Part shown: positions 47,111 to 58,960 of the stretch, in pieces
How the letters are laid out: each line of letters starts with the position of its first letter
How positions within the stretch are numbered: position 1 is the stretch's first letter
NCBI RefSeq assembly: GCF_963924675.1
Contig: NC_089223.1
Span: 11,110,881-11,174,880, forward strand
Source of the DNA: Phocoena phocoena
Lineage: Eukaryota > Chordata > Mammalia > Artiodactyla > Phocoenidae
Length of the DNA stretch: 64,000 bases
Reading direction: 5' to 3'
Notes under the pieces: generated by a model
The model's input: only the letters and a program-made list of their open reading frames with translations
Told to the model about the DNA's origin: nothing
Database searches by the model: none
Made by a program: the position numbers and the translations under genes

Positions 47111-47944
47111 AGGCCAAAATTTTAAATGAATATTTAATAAAAGGATAAATTTAAACATTTTTCGAAGTGGGTCTACTAAGTAATTTTTTTAGACCTGAAA
47201 TTCTACTTTTTTTTTTAAGGAGGTGTTGAAGCAATTTGTTTCATCTCTACCTGCCTATGAGGCTTGTTTCTGGTAAGTAAGAAGGATGGTTTAATGACTA
47301 CAGAAAGTAATTCAAGCAAAGGCAAAATTAAGGGACTAATACAGATCAAGAGAATGAGTACCCGGGTCTAAGGTACCCATTTCAAACAACAGTTCCAGTA
47401 AGTGATGTTTCCTATAACATCTTCCTATTTTTATGGAACAACATGTCTGTAGTTATCTCTATTTCTGAATAAAATATTCCATATACTCCAAATAGACGTG
47501 TGTTATTTTACTACTTATCTCAGTTTTACTTCCCAGCTATAACTAATTCACTGATTAATACTTTAAAATTGACCTTAATACAGAAAGTCAAGCCATATAT
47601 TATCAAAATTAAATGTTATTAACAAAAGTACATTCTTCGATGTGAAATCTTACTTTTTATTTTGCTTTACTTAGTAGAAAAAATTTGATAGGGATTCTGA
47701 TGGATTTTACCATTCACAGAGATTTTCTGCCAAACAGATGGTTGCCACTTAACAATTAGATTTGCCTACAGAATACAAATGAATGTCTAAGGGAAGAGGA
47801 AGTGGAAAGAATCGAGGGAGAAAGGGAATTTTTTTCTGGTAGCTGATCATATTACCATGTGCGTTAACTGTTTATGACTAATCCACTGCTTATCCTTCTA
47901 ACCATTTCCCGGAACACTCATTCCAAGGATGACAATTCATTGGA
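47111..47944. other. Unassigned sequence
   Basis: No repeat or gene recognised. Confidence 0.5.
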
Positions 47945-48165
47945 AAATATTAGCTACAAGGTGGAACACTTTACACACATTATCTTATGGAATTTAATTG
48001 TCACAACAACCCTCTGGTTTACATGTCCTCATTTTACAATTGAGGTATTGGGATAGGGAGAGCTTAAGTCCAAGGCCAACAGTTTGTGCTGGCGTAAGGA
48101 TCCAAGTCCAGATTTTTCTGATTCCAAATCTACTCCCTTAGCTTCAGTACCATCCTCTCCATTTG
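47945..48165 (+). repeat. MIR SINE
   Basis: 'cacacattatcttatggaat', 'cacaacaaccctctgg', 'cctcattttacaattgagg', 'agtccagatttttctgattcc': ordered MIR landmarks. Confidence 0.8.
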
Positions 48166-49974
48166 CTAGACGTTTCTCAGATTTTTACCAAAAAGTATAT
48201 GCCTATTCAAGAAACTACTTTTTTTTCTACCTTAACTAGCTCCTATGGTACAATGGCAAAGTTCAATGATTCTCTTTGGACATCTCCCAAATGGTATGCT
48301 TTTAGCTTCCACATGGTAGTGAATCTGCAACATTGGTGACATGTTTTTGACATGAGTTAAAAATTTGCTTATGTCTCTCAAAATTACTTTTGTATTTTTT
48401 TTCATTTATTTGGGTGATTGTTTTTTATTGTTTCATTTGCAAGTAGGAGTTGTTCTACTGGTTAATTTTCAGGTTAAAGTGGTTTGAAAAGCTCTAGCAT
48501 TTATATGAAGAAGTTTACCAATTAAAAAAGAAAGTAAATTTTCTGGGAAACTTTAATCTCTCAGGTAATTATGTTGTAGGACAAAAAGGGCTGTATTCAC
48601 ATTGGCCTAACAGGAATAGGCCACCTTTCTTATTGCGTTCCTAATATCTAACCTATATTTTGCTTTCTTTAGCTTCCAGTCATTGCTCTTTGTCCTCATG
48701 TCTTCTGAGACTATGAATAATTCCCTTCATTCATTATATTGTTACCCAGGAGGTATTATTTATAGATTATGAACATGGCTCACTTCGGTTTTCTCTTTTC
48801 GAGACTACACGTTTTTTCAGTTGTTTCATATATCTTTTACTCCTTTTTTTTGTGTGTGGGGGGATCTTTTCTGTTCTCTTTTGAGCTTTCTCAAATTATC
48901 CTAAATACTTCCTAAACTTTGCAGAGCAGAAATATACACAAAATTTAAAAAGCAGTTTGAAACTGATTCAACTGGGCAGACAATTACCTTTCGTTTTCCA
49001 GTGTTACATCTTTGGCTGAGCTATGTAGACTGAATTTAAGTCTCTGACATTAGCCATCACTGGGTAAATGAATTTATTCTGAAAATGCAGTTGGTCACTA
49101 TAGGACCATTTCAATTCTTTGAGGTATAAGTTTCTACTAGAATCTGATTCTAACCTTTTTACCTTTGTAAGCAGTAAGTACTAAAGCTTTAAGTTTGGTT
49201 AGAAATACAATTAATATTTATGATTACAGGAATTATTTTCCAGGCACAGTGATACTTATTAGGATAAGTAATCCCAGTTTTGGTTTAATTTTTGCTTAGT
49301 AAAATTTCCTAATGAAATGTATTTTTTATCGTGTTCAACTATACCGATTGCTTTTAAATTTTAGAAATATGCTCTTTTAAAAGATACAATTTACTTGAGA
49401 ACACTGAGTAAGATACAACATATTCCAGACTACAGAAATGAAGAAATATACACTAGGATCTGAAATGATGAAATCAGTCTGCAAAACCTATTTGTGTGTA
49501 GTTTAGAAAGATTCAGGGGCAGAAAATAGGTTTTTGTGTTGCTTTAGGGGGAAGAAAAACAACTCTCTTTCTGGCAGTACATGGGCATTCTGTAGAAGTC
49601 AAATGCATTATGAACTAACAGGTCTCCCCCAAAAACCTGGTATTTTGAAAGGATGACATTAGAGCAAGAGAGGAAACTCTGGACAGCAGATGTACGAAGT
49701 TCTCAGCTTCTAATCCCATGGAGAAAGTCTGAAATACTTTCCCCTTACTTTTCCACTAATTTTTAAACTTTATTTACTAAACTGTTCTGCTTCCTAACCC
49801 AAATCATTGTCACTAATTCTGTTTTCCTTCAAGAAGACAAGCAATAGGAATAGAATGGCTGACCTAGAACTGTGGGACTGTGTGCTCATTTCCCATTTAG
49901 TTAAGCTTTGTTGATAATGATGAATGTTACACCTAAGCAACTGGAACACCAAAATTCTCCATCTGACCTCAACC
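48166..49974. other. Unassigned sequence
   Basis: About 1.8 kb without a recognised repeat or gene. Confidence 0.45.
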
Positions 49975-50765
49975 TATGACTCTTTCAGTCTCTTATTCAA
50001 ATAAACCTACTGTTTGACCCCGTTGAATCCCATGCTCGGTCACTCCTTTGTTCTTTAACTCCATTAGCCCCTCCTGGCAGGCCCCCCTTCCTCACTCTCC
50101 CTGGACCCCACGACCCATCATTTCAAATACATTCTTGATAGCACTTTCTCATCCATCACTCCCTTGACCATCTGCCTCACCTGTCTCACCAGTCTCCAAC
50201 CCTAACATCCATTTTCTTTGCTTTTGCTCCCAGGTTGCCAAATGCTGTTAGGGAAAATCACATAACTGAGCTGATTGTCTCCATTACAAATTTAATTTTC
50301 AACCTCAGCTGACCCCTCAAATCTGCTCAGCAATCCTTTTACTTAATCCTAATCAACAACTTTTCTCATTTCCCTTAGTGACTATTCCAAATCTTGTCCA
50401 TATTTCTAAAGCCCTCTGCCCCCACCCTGCCCACTTATTCTCGGCAGGCTGCCAGCTCCCTACTATACGGGGAAATTAGAAGCCAACCCATATGAACTCT
50501 CCCAGCTTCCACATTTCCACCTCTAGAATTTTTCTGTATCTCATCTTCTCATGCTTTTTTCCCTTGTGTGTCAAAGAAAGAAATATCCTGACACATTTGT
50601 AAAGCTAGCTCTTCTACCTGGTTTTTGTTTCTAGCTGCTTTTGTCTACACCAGTACTTTCTTAATTATTTTTTGTTGTTTGCATCTGTAATTCCTTCCTC
50701 TAAACTGGCTCCTTTCTTTCATGAATAAATATGCCCAACTTTCAACTCTTCTTAAAATTAAAATA
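49975..50765 (+). pseudogene. L2 LINE ORF2 relic, region before the reverse transcriptase core
   Basis: Ordered L2 landmarks on the plus strand: 'ttagggaaaatcacataac' with 'tgagctgattgtctccattac', 'ctcagcaatccttttactt', 'gtgactattccaaatcttg', 'aggctgccagctccctac', 'gctagctcttctacctgg'. The pyrimidine-rich composition is typical of this part of L2. Many stops; dead. Confidence 0.7.
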
Positions 50766-50814
50766 AACCCTGCAACTTACCATCTTCTCTTTTCCGATTT
50801 TTAATTAAGCAAAA

Positions 50815-50935
50815 GTCCTGAGCATCTCACATGTGTAGGTACTGTTATAACCCCTGAAGATTTACTGGTAAATAAGACCAGGTTCCAGCCCTCATGCAGC
50901 TTATAGATTCTTCAAGAGGAGTCTCTATTTACTTC
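50815..50935 (-). repeat. L2 LINE 3' end, antisense
   Basis: 'tgtgtaggtactgttataacccctg', 'ttccagccctcatgcagctta' and 'tagattcttcaagagg' are antisense L2 3'-end landmarks. Confidence 0.65.
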
Positions 50936-51086
50936 CCTTTCACTTCCTAAACACCGTAATTGGTGACCTACCGTAAAATTCTATGGGAGGACACTCTTTT
51001 ATTTATAGGTCTGAGATAGATGCTTCGCATTTTCATGATTATAGGCTTTGTTGGTTCAGTAGTTTTGGAACCTGAGGGAAGGATGC

Positions 51087-51541
51087 TATATTAGTTTCCT
51101 AGGACTACCATAACGAAGTGGCTTAAAACAACAGAAATTTATTTTCTTATAGTTCTGGAGGCTAGAAATCTGAAATCAAGGTGTCAGCAGGACTATGCTC
51201 TCTCCAGCAGTTTGGGACACAATCCTTCCTTGCCTCATCTAGCTTCCAATGCTTGTTAACAATCTCTGGCATTCTTTGGCTTGTAGAAGCAACCCTATAA
51301 CTTTATGGCCATCTTCTTTTGTGACTTCACATCATTTTCCATCTATGCATGTGTCTTTCTGTCCAAATCTCCCCATTTTATAAGGATACCACTTCGTGTT
51401 GGTTTAGGGTCTACCCCAATAATCTCATTTCAACTTGATTACCTCTATCAAGGCCCTATTTCCAAATAGCGTCACATTCTGAGGTACTGGAGTTTAGTAT
51501 TCTAACATATCTATTTTGGTAGTACAATTCAACCCATAACA
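51087..51541 (-). mobile_element. MLT1-type solo LTR with intact 5-bp TSD
   Basis: Antisense MaLR LTR from 'tatattagtttcctagg' to '..aacccataaca'. Landmarks: 'cttaaaacaacagaaattta', 'acaatccttccttgcctc', 'ggcattctttggcttgtag', 'cgtcacattctgaggtac'. A perfect 5-bp TSD 'gatgc' is present at 51082-51086 and 51542-51546. Solo LTR; no internal region or viral gene. Confidence 0.9.
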
Positions 51542-51546
51542 GATGC

Positions 51547-52427
51547 TTTACTCAAAAATGAACACTTGCTGTCTCTGGATGAACAGGATTTTCAGATGTT
51601 TAGTCTGATGACTGACATGGTTAATACTAGTTGTTAAGGCAAAGGGGTTTCTTGTCTGAGGAATGTCTTAAAACTGCCTGGTCTATTAATTAAAGTTAAC
51701 AGAGGAGTATAGGCAGAACCAGTAGGGGCTCATTTACCTAAGAATTGAAATCTTAGGTCACAAGATAAAGCACAGCCTTAATTTAGGATACTAAAGGAAT
51801 TTGAGATTTCTTCCTTCTATAATAGAGGGTAAATGGATTAGATTAGAAGTCAATTGGAGTAGTTTAATTTTAGTTTTAATTTTCAAGATTCCCTTGCAGC
51901 TAAAGTTCTTATATTACCTCTGTTCTGTTGATCAGATGCATCCACAGGAGGCATGGAGAAGGAAGTAAGCCTCTTTAACTGGTGGTCATCTGGGAGAAAT
52001 CAGATCTTCTGCCAAACACCAAACAAAGGCACCTGGTTCTTTGGTGATGTCGGCCTGGAAGTGTCTAGTGTCAGACAAGCTAAACAGCAGTTAGAAATAG
52101 CAGTTCTCTGCGTTTTGGGTTTTATTTTTCTGGCTGTGTCATAACTTGCGGCTTTGTTCTTGGCTCTGAGCCAAACAACCCAGGTCGCTGGCTCTCCTGG
52201 AGATTCTGTGAGCTTCCTACCCTCTGACTAAAAAAAAAAAAAAAAATTCTGTTACTTCAAGAGAATCACTGTGATTGATAGAATGTATTGGGAACTTTTC
52301 CATCTTTTTATTCAGTATCATATGTGGATCTAAAAAATTCAGTAAATCAAGCTTTTATTTCCTAGCTGACTGATCGAAATTTTCCTTGAGTAACCCAGGC
52401 AGAAAAATTAGTATTTTCTAGTGCAGT
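51547..52427. other. Unassigned sequence
   Basis: No gene or family recognised. A ~17-A run lies near 52231-52246. Confidence 0.5.
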
Positions 52428-52657
52428 CAGTGTTTCTCAATCCTGGCACTAATGATATTTTAAAACAACTCTTTGTCATGGCTGGGTATCCTGTATATTG
52501 TGGGTGGTTTAGAAGCCTACCCTAGCTTCTATCCACTACTTGATAGTCGCATCTCCTCGCAGTTGTGGCAATCCAAAATGAAGTGTCTGCAGACATTTAC
52601 AAGTGTCCCCTGGAGGCAAAATCACATCACTCCCCCACCCCTTGTTGAAAACCACTG
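52428..52657 (-). mobile_element. MER5A-type hAT MITE, antisense
   Basis: Ends 'cagtgtttctcaa' at left and 'gttgaaaaccactg' at right form the hAT-Charlie terminal inverted repeats. Internal 'cagttgtggcaatccaaaatg', 'gcagacatttacaag' and 'tcccctggaggcaaaatc' match antisense MER5A. The 8-bp TSD is not recognisable. Confidence 0.88.
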
Positions 52658-52870
52658 TGGAATAATTACAGCTAAAGCACTTCACATGTAATAATGCATT
52701 TCATTTTCAAAACAGCTCTATGGAGAAGATATTACTATTTTCTACATTTCATAGATAAGAATCGATGTATAGGGAGTTTACCTCACCTGCACAAGTCACA
52801 TGAAAAGAAAAGAAGTTGATCTAGGTATATAGCTCATCTAGAGTAAACGGTCCAGTTCACTGCACTCTAT
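52658..52870 (+). repeat. MIR SINE
   Basis: 'gcacttcacatgtaataatgc', 'acagctctatggagaaga', 'ctacatttcatagataag' and 'cacctgcacaagtcacatg' follow the MIR order. Confidence 0.7.
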
Positions 52871-53059
52871 CCCCCTTAGCTCAATAATGTTGTATCAGCA
52901 CTCACCATTCTCATTAAGCCTTAAAGCCCTTGGTGATCTCGAGATGAAGGATCACTATTTTCATCCTGATTTAAAATTTAAAAAGCTTTGAAGATACTGT
53001 ATCTTCATACCACAGAATTTGACATGCCTAAACAGTAAGATTTTATCTTACTCTGCAGC

Positions 53060-53640
53060 GCATCCTGAATTTTGCCTCTAGTTGTTTTCCTAAAACATAA
53101 TTCTTATCTAGCAACTCTCCTGAAATCTCCTAATGTTTTCTTTCACCTACAAAGTCTTCCCTCTTTTCCATTACATATATGGATCTTTACAATAACTTAT
53201 ATATCCAGATTCATAGTATACTATTGATGTCTCCAGAGCGTAAGTTAAGCACGACTTCCCACTCTTTCCAATAATACCCCAAGCTGTACCCAATATTCAA
53301 GTAATTTTTCCTGTCTAGAATAGCCTTTTTTTGTCCCTATTCCTGGAGATATATTCATTCTACAGGTTTTACACTAATGCCACCTACTTGTTAAGATTTG
53401 CACATCTCTACTACTTAGCTGCATATTTAATCTCCTGGGTTCCCATGGCATTTTTATAAACCTCTACTAGAGCACTTGTTATATTGAACTGTAAATATTG
53501 GACTTTATGTGTTTGTCTCTACCTGGAGATTATGAGCTAATTAAGGGCCGCACTGTACCTTATTCTTTACGTCCCCAGCACTGGGCAGAGTACCTAGCTC
53601 ACGGTGCTTACTCAGAAAAATTAGGTCAGTGAATGAAATC
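53060..53640 (+). repeat. L2 LINE 3' region
   Basis: 'ctgtctagaatagcctttt', 'atgccacctacttgttaag', 'cactagagcacttgttatattg'-like, 'gggccgcactgtacc', 'cagcactgggcagagtacctagc' and the terminal 'gtcagtgaatgaa' follow sense L2. Confidence 0.75.
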
Positions 53641-54889
53641 CCCATCAACTCAAGAGAACCGTCACAGACCAGTGGATGTGGCCCTCATGACTCCAGCTAC
53701 TAAGATGTTTTTAAAGGGTTTCTGGTCCAATCACAATCTGTCCCTTTCCCATACCCACCTGTTGCCTCTGAAAACTATAAAAAGTTCAAGATTTCCATTG
53801 ATCATTTTCATTTCAAAGTTACTGGCTTTTTTTGGCAGGGGTATTTTGGTGATTACAACATTTAAAACATAATCCAGTTGTGTTCAAATACTTGTACTAC
53901 CTTCCTTTTCCCCTGAGCATAACAAAGAGCTTCATTATACTTTGTTTTTGTTTGTGGTTTATCATCTAATAAGCCACAAGTGAAAAGAAGTGATTGATAT
54001 CATCTAAACCTCTGTAACCAGAAGCTGCTTTGTAGAAAACTGGACTGTTTCCTGCAAGGATGGGAAACTATTACCCTGGAGCCTTCCCAAGGTCAGAGTT
54101 ACACTTTGGCAGTCATGCATCATTCATTCATTCACTAATTCAACATATTTATTGTGAAAATAGTCAGTACTATATACTACTAGCCCTTCATATACATCAT
54201 TAAAAGAATTTATGATCAACATTTTTTACATTACATTTCACAAAGTCAGTAATGTGTTTAATTTTCCATTTGAGCTTGCATTAGCTCTTTTCCCCCCAAA
54301 ATGTGGATTTCTGAAGACAAAAGTTATCTTAAAAATTTTAAAGATTTTCATAAAAATTTCTTATATTTGTCATTTATTAATAAAATTATGTTTGCTTCAT
54401 GGGAATAACTACTTTGTTCAAATAGTTCATGTGACCTTATTAAAGATACTGAGATTATTCACTGTTTTCTCTATTTTCTTTAAAAAAAAAAAAGATGTTA
54501 CAGATTTGTATGCTCATGATTAGGAACACATTTCTCTTACACATGCCCCATAGACACACAGGGATTTCAAACATGCTCTGAGGAAAAGGGCACTTGCAGC
54601 CCAATATAGAAGCAAGTTAGTAGGTGGCCTAAACCTCATGCCAGTTCCCCTCACAAAGCTCTATGCTGCTCTGGGTAAATCAAGTGGCTCCAAAGATTGT
54701 AGGTACAGAAAAGCCAGGCATATATCAATTATCATTTCTGAAATATTATCTATGCGACTGTGTCTTTTTTAAAACTATTTTTATAAATATTCAGAGTGAT
54801 CAAGTACAACATAGTTTAGAAGTTATTACAAAGGATGGCATCTTACATGATAACATTAGGAAGGCTCAATTTAAATTTTCTTAGCAAAA
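53641..54889. other. Unassigned sequence
   Basis: Includes an L2-like tail at 54117-54160 ('catcattcattcattcac'). No gene recognised. Confidence 0.45.
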
Positions 54890-55430
54890 GTAGTGAATAA
54901 ACCATAAGTGTACAGCTTTATAAATTTTTACAAAGTGAACACAGCAGAGTAACTCTCCTCTGCATGACTTAGCAACCCCTTAAATAACCTAAGTGCCCCC
55001 CATCTATCCCAGACACCACTTCTTCTCTTCTCCCCAAATGTAGTCTTTCTATCACCATAGATTGGATTTACCTGGACCTGAACCTTTATTAATAGAAATA
55101 TACAGTGCATATTTTGTCTTATTTGCTTAACGTTATGATTGTGAAATTGATCCATGTTATTGAAAGTAATAGAAGTTCATTTATTTCCATTGCTCTACAT
55201 AGTATCTATTCAACAATTATTTTCATCCATTTGGGTTGTTCTCAGATGGTGACTATGATAGACAATGCTGCTGTAAACATCTTTGTAGTTATGTTTTAGT
55301 GCACATATGTACATAATTTGCACTTCCTGAATGAATGGTGAGGCTGAGACTATTTTTATATTCTTTGTATCTTTAGGGATATTTGAAAAATGTTTTGAGA
55401 AGTGCTTATTCAAATATTTTCCCTGTGTTT
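54890..55430 (-). repeat. Ancient L1M 3' UTR, antisense
   Basis: 'aaagtgaacacagcagagtaac', 'ctatcaccatagattggattt', 'ttgatccatgttattg', 'catttgggttgttctcag', 'acaatgctgctgtaaacatc' are antisense L1M landmarks. Confidence 0.7.
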
Positions 55431-55482
55431 TCTGTTAAGTTGTACCTGTCATTTTACATTGATTTGTATGGACTTTATGTAT

Positions 55483-55681
55483 CAGTGGTGATTTTATCCT
55501 CCCAGGGACACTTGGCAATGTCTAAAGACATTTTTGTGTGTCACAACTGAAGGGGTGCTAGAATCATCAATTGTGCAGAGGTCTGGTATGTTGCTAAACA
55601 TCCTACAACAAACAAGATAGCCCACCAACTAAAAGAATATCTGGTCCAAAAGGTCAATAGTAGCAAGGTTAAGGAACTCTG
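55483..55681 (+). mobile_element. MER5A-type hAT MITE, sense
   Basis: Starts 'cagtggtgattttatcc' (a small deletion after cagtgg), continues 'cccagggacacttggcaatg', 'gtgtcacaactgaaggggtgc', 'tgctaaacatcctacaac', and ends 'aaggttaaggaactctg'. Opposite orientation to the copy at 52428. Confidence 0.88.
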
Positions 55682-55912
55682 AAATATATGTTTGTAAAAT
55701 TAAAATATAATCTATGCTATATTATACTTAATAAAATACATACTATCTTCTGCTTTGGAGCTTGCTTTTGACTTTTAGTAGTATGTGATGAATAGAAGTT
55801 CTTAAATTTTAGGTTTTATTTTTGTTTACAGTTAATACTCTTTATGATTATGAAAAGATCTTTACCTACCCAAAGATCATGAAGATATTATTCTTTGTTA
55901 TCTTCTAGACCT

Positions 55913-56140
55913 ACTCTGTCCAGTACAGTAGCAACTAACCACATGTGGTTATTGAGCACTTGAAATAAGCTTAGTAAAAATTGAAGTGTGCTGTAAACAT
56001 AAAATACACATCATATTTTGAAGAATTTGTTTGAAAACAAGAATGTAACATCTCATTACTTTTTTAAATTGACTATATATAGAAATGATAATATCATGAA
56101 TAGATGGCATTAAAAATATCTCATAAAATCAATTACATTT
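55913..56140. mobile_element. hAT-Charlie-type MITE fragment
   Basis: 'tctgtccagtacagtagc', 'accacatgtggttattgagc', 'acttgaaataagcttag', 'gtgtgctgtaaacataaaat' match the conserved end of a hAT MITE of the MER33/MER58 kind. Exact subfamily and the far end are unclear. Confidence 0.6.
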
Positions 56141-56329
56141 GTGGTTCCCTTTATATTTCTACTAAATAGTGCTTTCTGTATTGTTTTACATTTCACATTT
56201 TGATAAGCCACTCATAACTAATTTTTGTAAGTGGTGTGAAGCAAGAGTCAAAACACATTTTATACCATACAAATGACCTAGCACCACGTATTAAAAGGAA
56301 CAGCCTTTCCTTAGAGTACTTCCATGCTT

Positions 56330-58960
56330 CCTTTGTCATCATTGAACTTTTTATTTCATTCCAATAACATATTTTAATTAATTTACCAAGAACACACTGT
56401 CTTGATTACTCTTCCTTGATACATAATGGTAAAATTCCCCCAACTCTATTCTTTGGATGGTTTGCATTTCCAGTAAATTTTAAAATCAGCTTTCCAAATT
56501 TCAAAAAAAAAAAAAAAAAGGCTGCTAAGGTTCTCATTGGGAATAAATTTAAGCTATAAATTACATAAGGAGAATCGACATATTAACCATACTGAATCTT
56601 CTACAAGAAGCATAGATATACCCCTTCCCTCCATTTATTTGGTTCATTAATTTCTCTCATTAATGTGTTCCATGGAAAGGGTTTGAAAATCTATTGTTAA
56701 GCTCAGTCCTAGGATATTGATGATTTATGATGCTAATGAAAAATTTTTAATTAATTTTCTAATTGTTACTGATATACAATTAATCATTGTATATTGATCT
56801 TTTATCAGATGACCTTGTTAAATTAACTTATTCATTCCAAAAGTTTCCACCTGTAGATTCATTCTTTGGGATTTTCCAAATATGTAAACATATTTTCTAT
56901 GAATAATGGCAACAGTTTCCTTGTTTTCTAAACATATCTTTTATTGTAGTTCATTGTTTCTCCAGTTTTAATTGACATATATCACTGTATAAGTTTAAGG
57001 TATACTGCATGATGGTTTGATTTACATATACTGTGAAATGATTACTACAATAGGTTCAGCTAACATCCATCTTCTCATATAGATACAATTAAAAAGAAAA
57101 AAAAATAAAGGGAAAAATGTTCTTGTGATGAGAACTCTAGGATTTACTCTCTTAATAACTCTTTTATATATCATAAAACTGTGATACTCACCATGTTGTA
57201 CATTATATCTCTAGTACATTACTTGTTGATCTTATAACTGGAAGTCTGTACCTTTTGACCATCTTCCTTCAATTCCTTCTCCTGCCGCGCTCTACCTTTA
57301 GTAACCACAGTCTGGTCTCTTTTTGTTTGAGTTTGGGTTTTTTGGTTTTGTTCTTTTTATAGATTTCACAAATAAGTGAAATTATACAGTATTTCTGTCT
57401 GACTTATTTCACTTAGCATAATGCCTGCAAGGTCCAACCATGTTGTTGTAAATGGTAGGATTTCCTCATTTTTATGACTGAATAATATTCCGTTATGTAT
57501 AAATATACCAAAACATCTTTATCCATTCGTCCATCCATCACCACTTAGGCTGTGTCCATGCTTTGACTACTATAAATAATGCTGCTATGAACATGGGAGA
57601 GCAGATAGCTTCTCAAATTAGTGTTTTCATTCCTTTGGATTTATTCCCAGAAGTGGAATTGCTAGATCATATGGCAGCTCTATTTTTAATATTTTGAGGG
57701 GCCTCCACACTGTTCTCCATAGTGGTTGTGCCAATTTACACTCCTACCAAGAGTGTGCAAGGGCTCCCTTTCTCCACATGCAAGCTAGCATTTGTTATCT
57801 CTTGTCTTTTTGATGCTAGCCATTATAACACAGGATATCACATAGTGGTTTTAGTTTGCATTTCCCCAATGACTAGTGATGTTGAGCATTTTTTCATGTA
57901 CCTGTTGGCCTTCTGCATATGTTCTTTGGAGAAATGCCTTCTTGACATATTGCTCACAGTGGGAAACTCAATACAATGTCAAAGAGGAATTAAAGCAGTT
58001 ATCTTTGCTTCATTTTAACCTCAGTGTACAGGCTTTCAATATTTCATAAGTATCTACAATGTTGTTGCCATTGTTTCTGTTTTTGAATTTAGATACACGT
58101 TACCAAATTAGTTTCCTACTATTCATAGCTTGCTAAGAATTTTTATCAATCAGAAAGTTGAATTTGATCAAAAGCTTTACCTGCATCTGTTGAAATGACA
58201 TAATATTGTTCTCTTTATTCTGTTAATGTGATGAAATAAATTGGTTTTTGAATGTTTATCTATCCTTGATTTCCTCATATAAACTGAAATCAATGATGAT
58301 GTATTCCGCTAGATTAAATTTGTTCCTTTTTTAAAGGAATTCTTATATCTAATATTTATAAGGAAGATAACTGACCTGTAGTTTCTCATCTTTCAATATC
58401 CTCATTAGGTTTTATTAGCAAAGTTATGTCAGTCTCGTTTTACAATTTGGATCATGGAAGTTTACTCTCTAGGTGTTTATTTAATAACAATTCTATACTG
58501 AAGTCATTTGACCTAAAGTTTTTGTTGTGGGAAGATTTTAATTCAACACTTGATTTCTTTAATAGATAAGGAATTGCACAAAATTTCTACTTTTTCTTGT
58601 TGTTTTGCTGCGTTGTGTTTTTCTGTGAATTTGTTCATTTCACCTAAATTTCAAATGTATTTTCATCAAGTTCTTTAGAGTTTCCTAGAACTACCCTTTT
58701 TCTTGTATGTAAAACAAGTAGAGATTTCCTCTTTTTCATTCCTGAGACTGGTAATATGTTATTCTCCCTCCACTCCCACACTCACCCTCACACACACACA
58801 CCCCAGTCTTACTAACAGTGCTTTCTAAATTTAATGAGTCTTCTTAACCAATTTATGGCTTTGCTGATTTTCTCAATTTTAAGATTTTTTTCCTATTGAT
58901 TTCTGATCTTATCTTTATTCCCTTCCTTCTACTCTCTTTAGATTTATATTACTATTATAT
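56330..58960 (-). pseudogene. Old L1 ORF2 relic, antisense, split by another L1
   Basis: Left piece 56330-56950: 'ttccaaatttcaaaaaaa', 'ggagaatcgacatattaacc', 'actgaatcttctacaag', 'cctaggatattgatgattt'. Right piece 57976-58960: 'cagtgtacaggctttcaat', 'gatcaaaagctttacctgc' with 'atctgttgaaatgacataat' (the 'ISTDAGKAFDQIQ'-like reverse transcriptase segment in sense), 'ctttgctgattttctc'. The A17 run at 56503-56519 is an expansion of a shorter A-run normal in L1. Dead. Confidence 0.75.
56951..57975 (-). repeat. Later L1M 3' UTR/ORF2 end, nested, antisense
   Basis: 'ccagttttaattgacatata' begins the 3' UTR in antisense. Then 'tgattactacaataggttcag', 'acttatttcacttagcataatg', 'aagtggaattgctagatcatatgg', 'caccactgttctccatagtgg'-like, 'gaagttgagcattttttcatg'-like. 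It separates two parts of an older L1 ORF2, so it inserted later. Confidence 0.7.
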
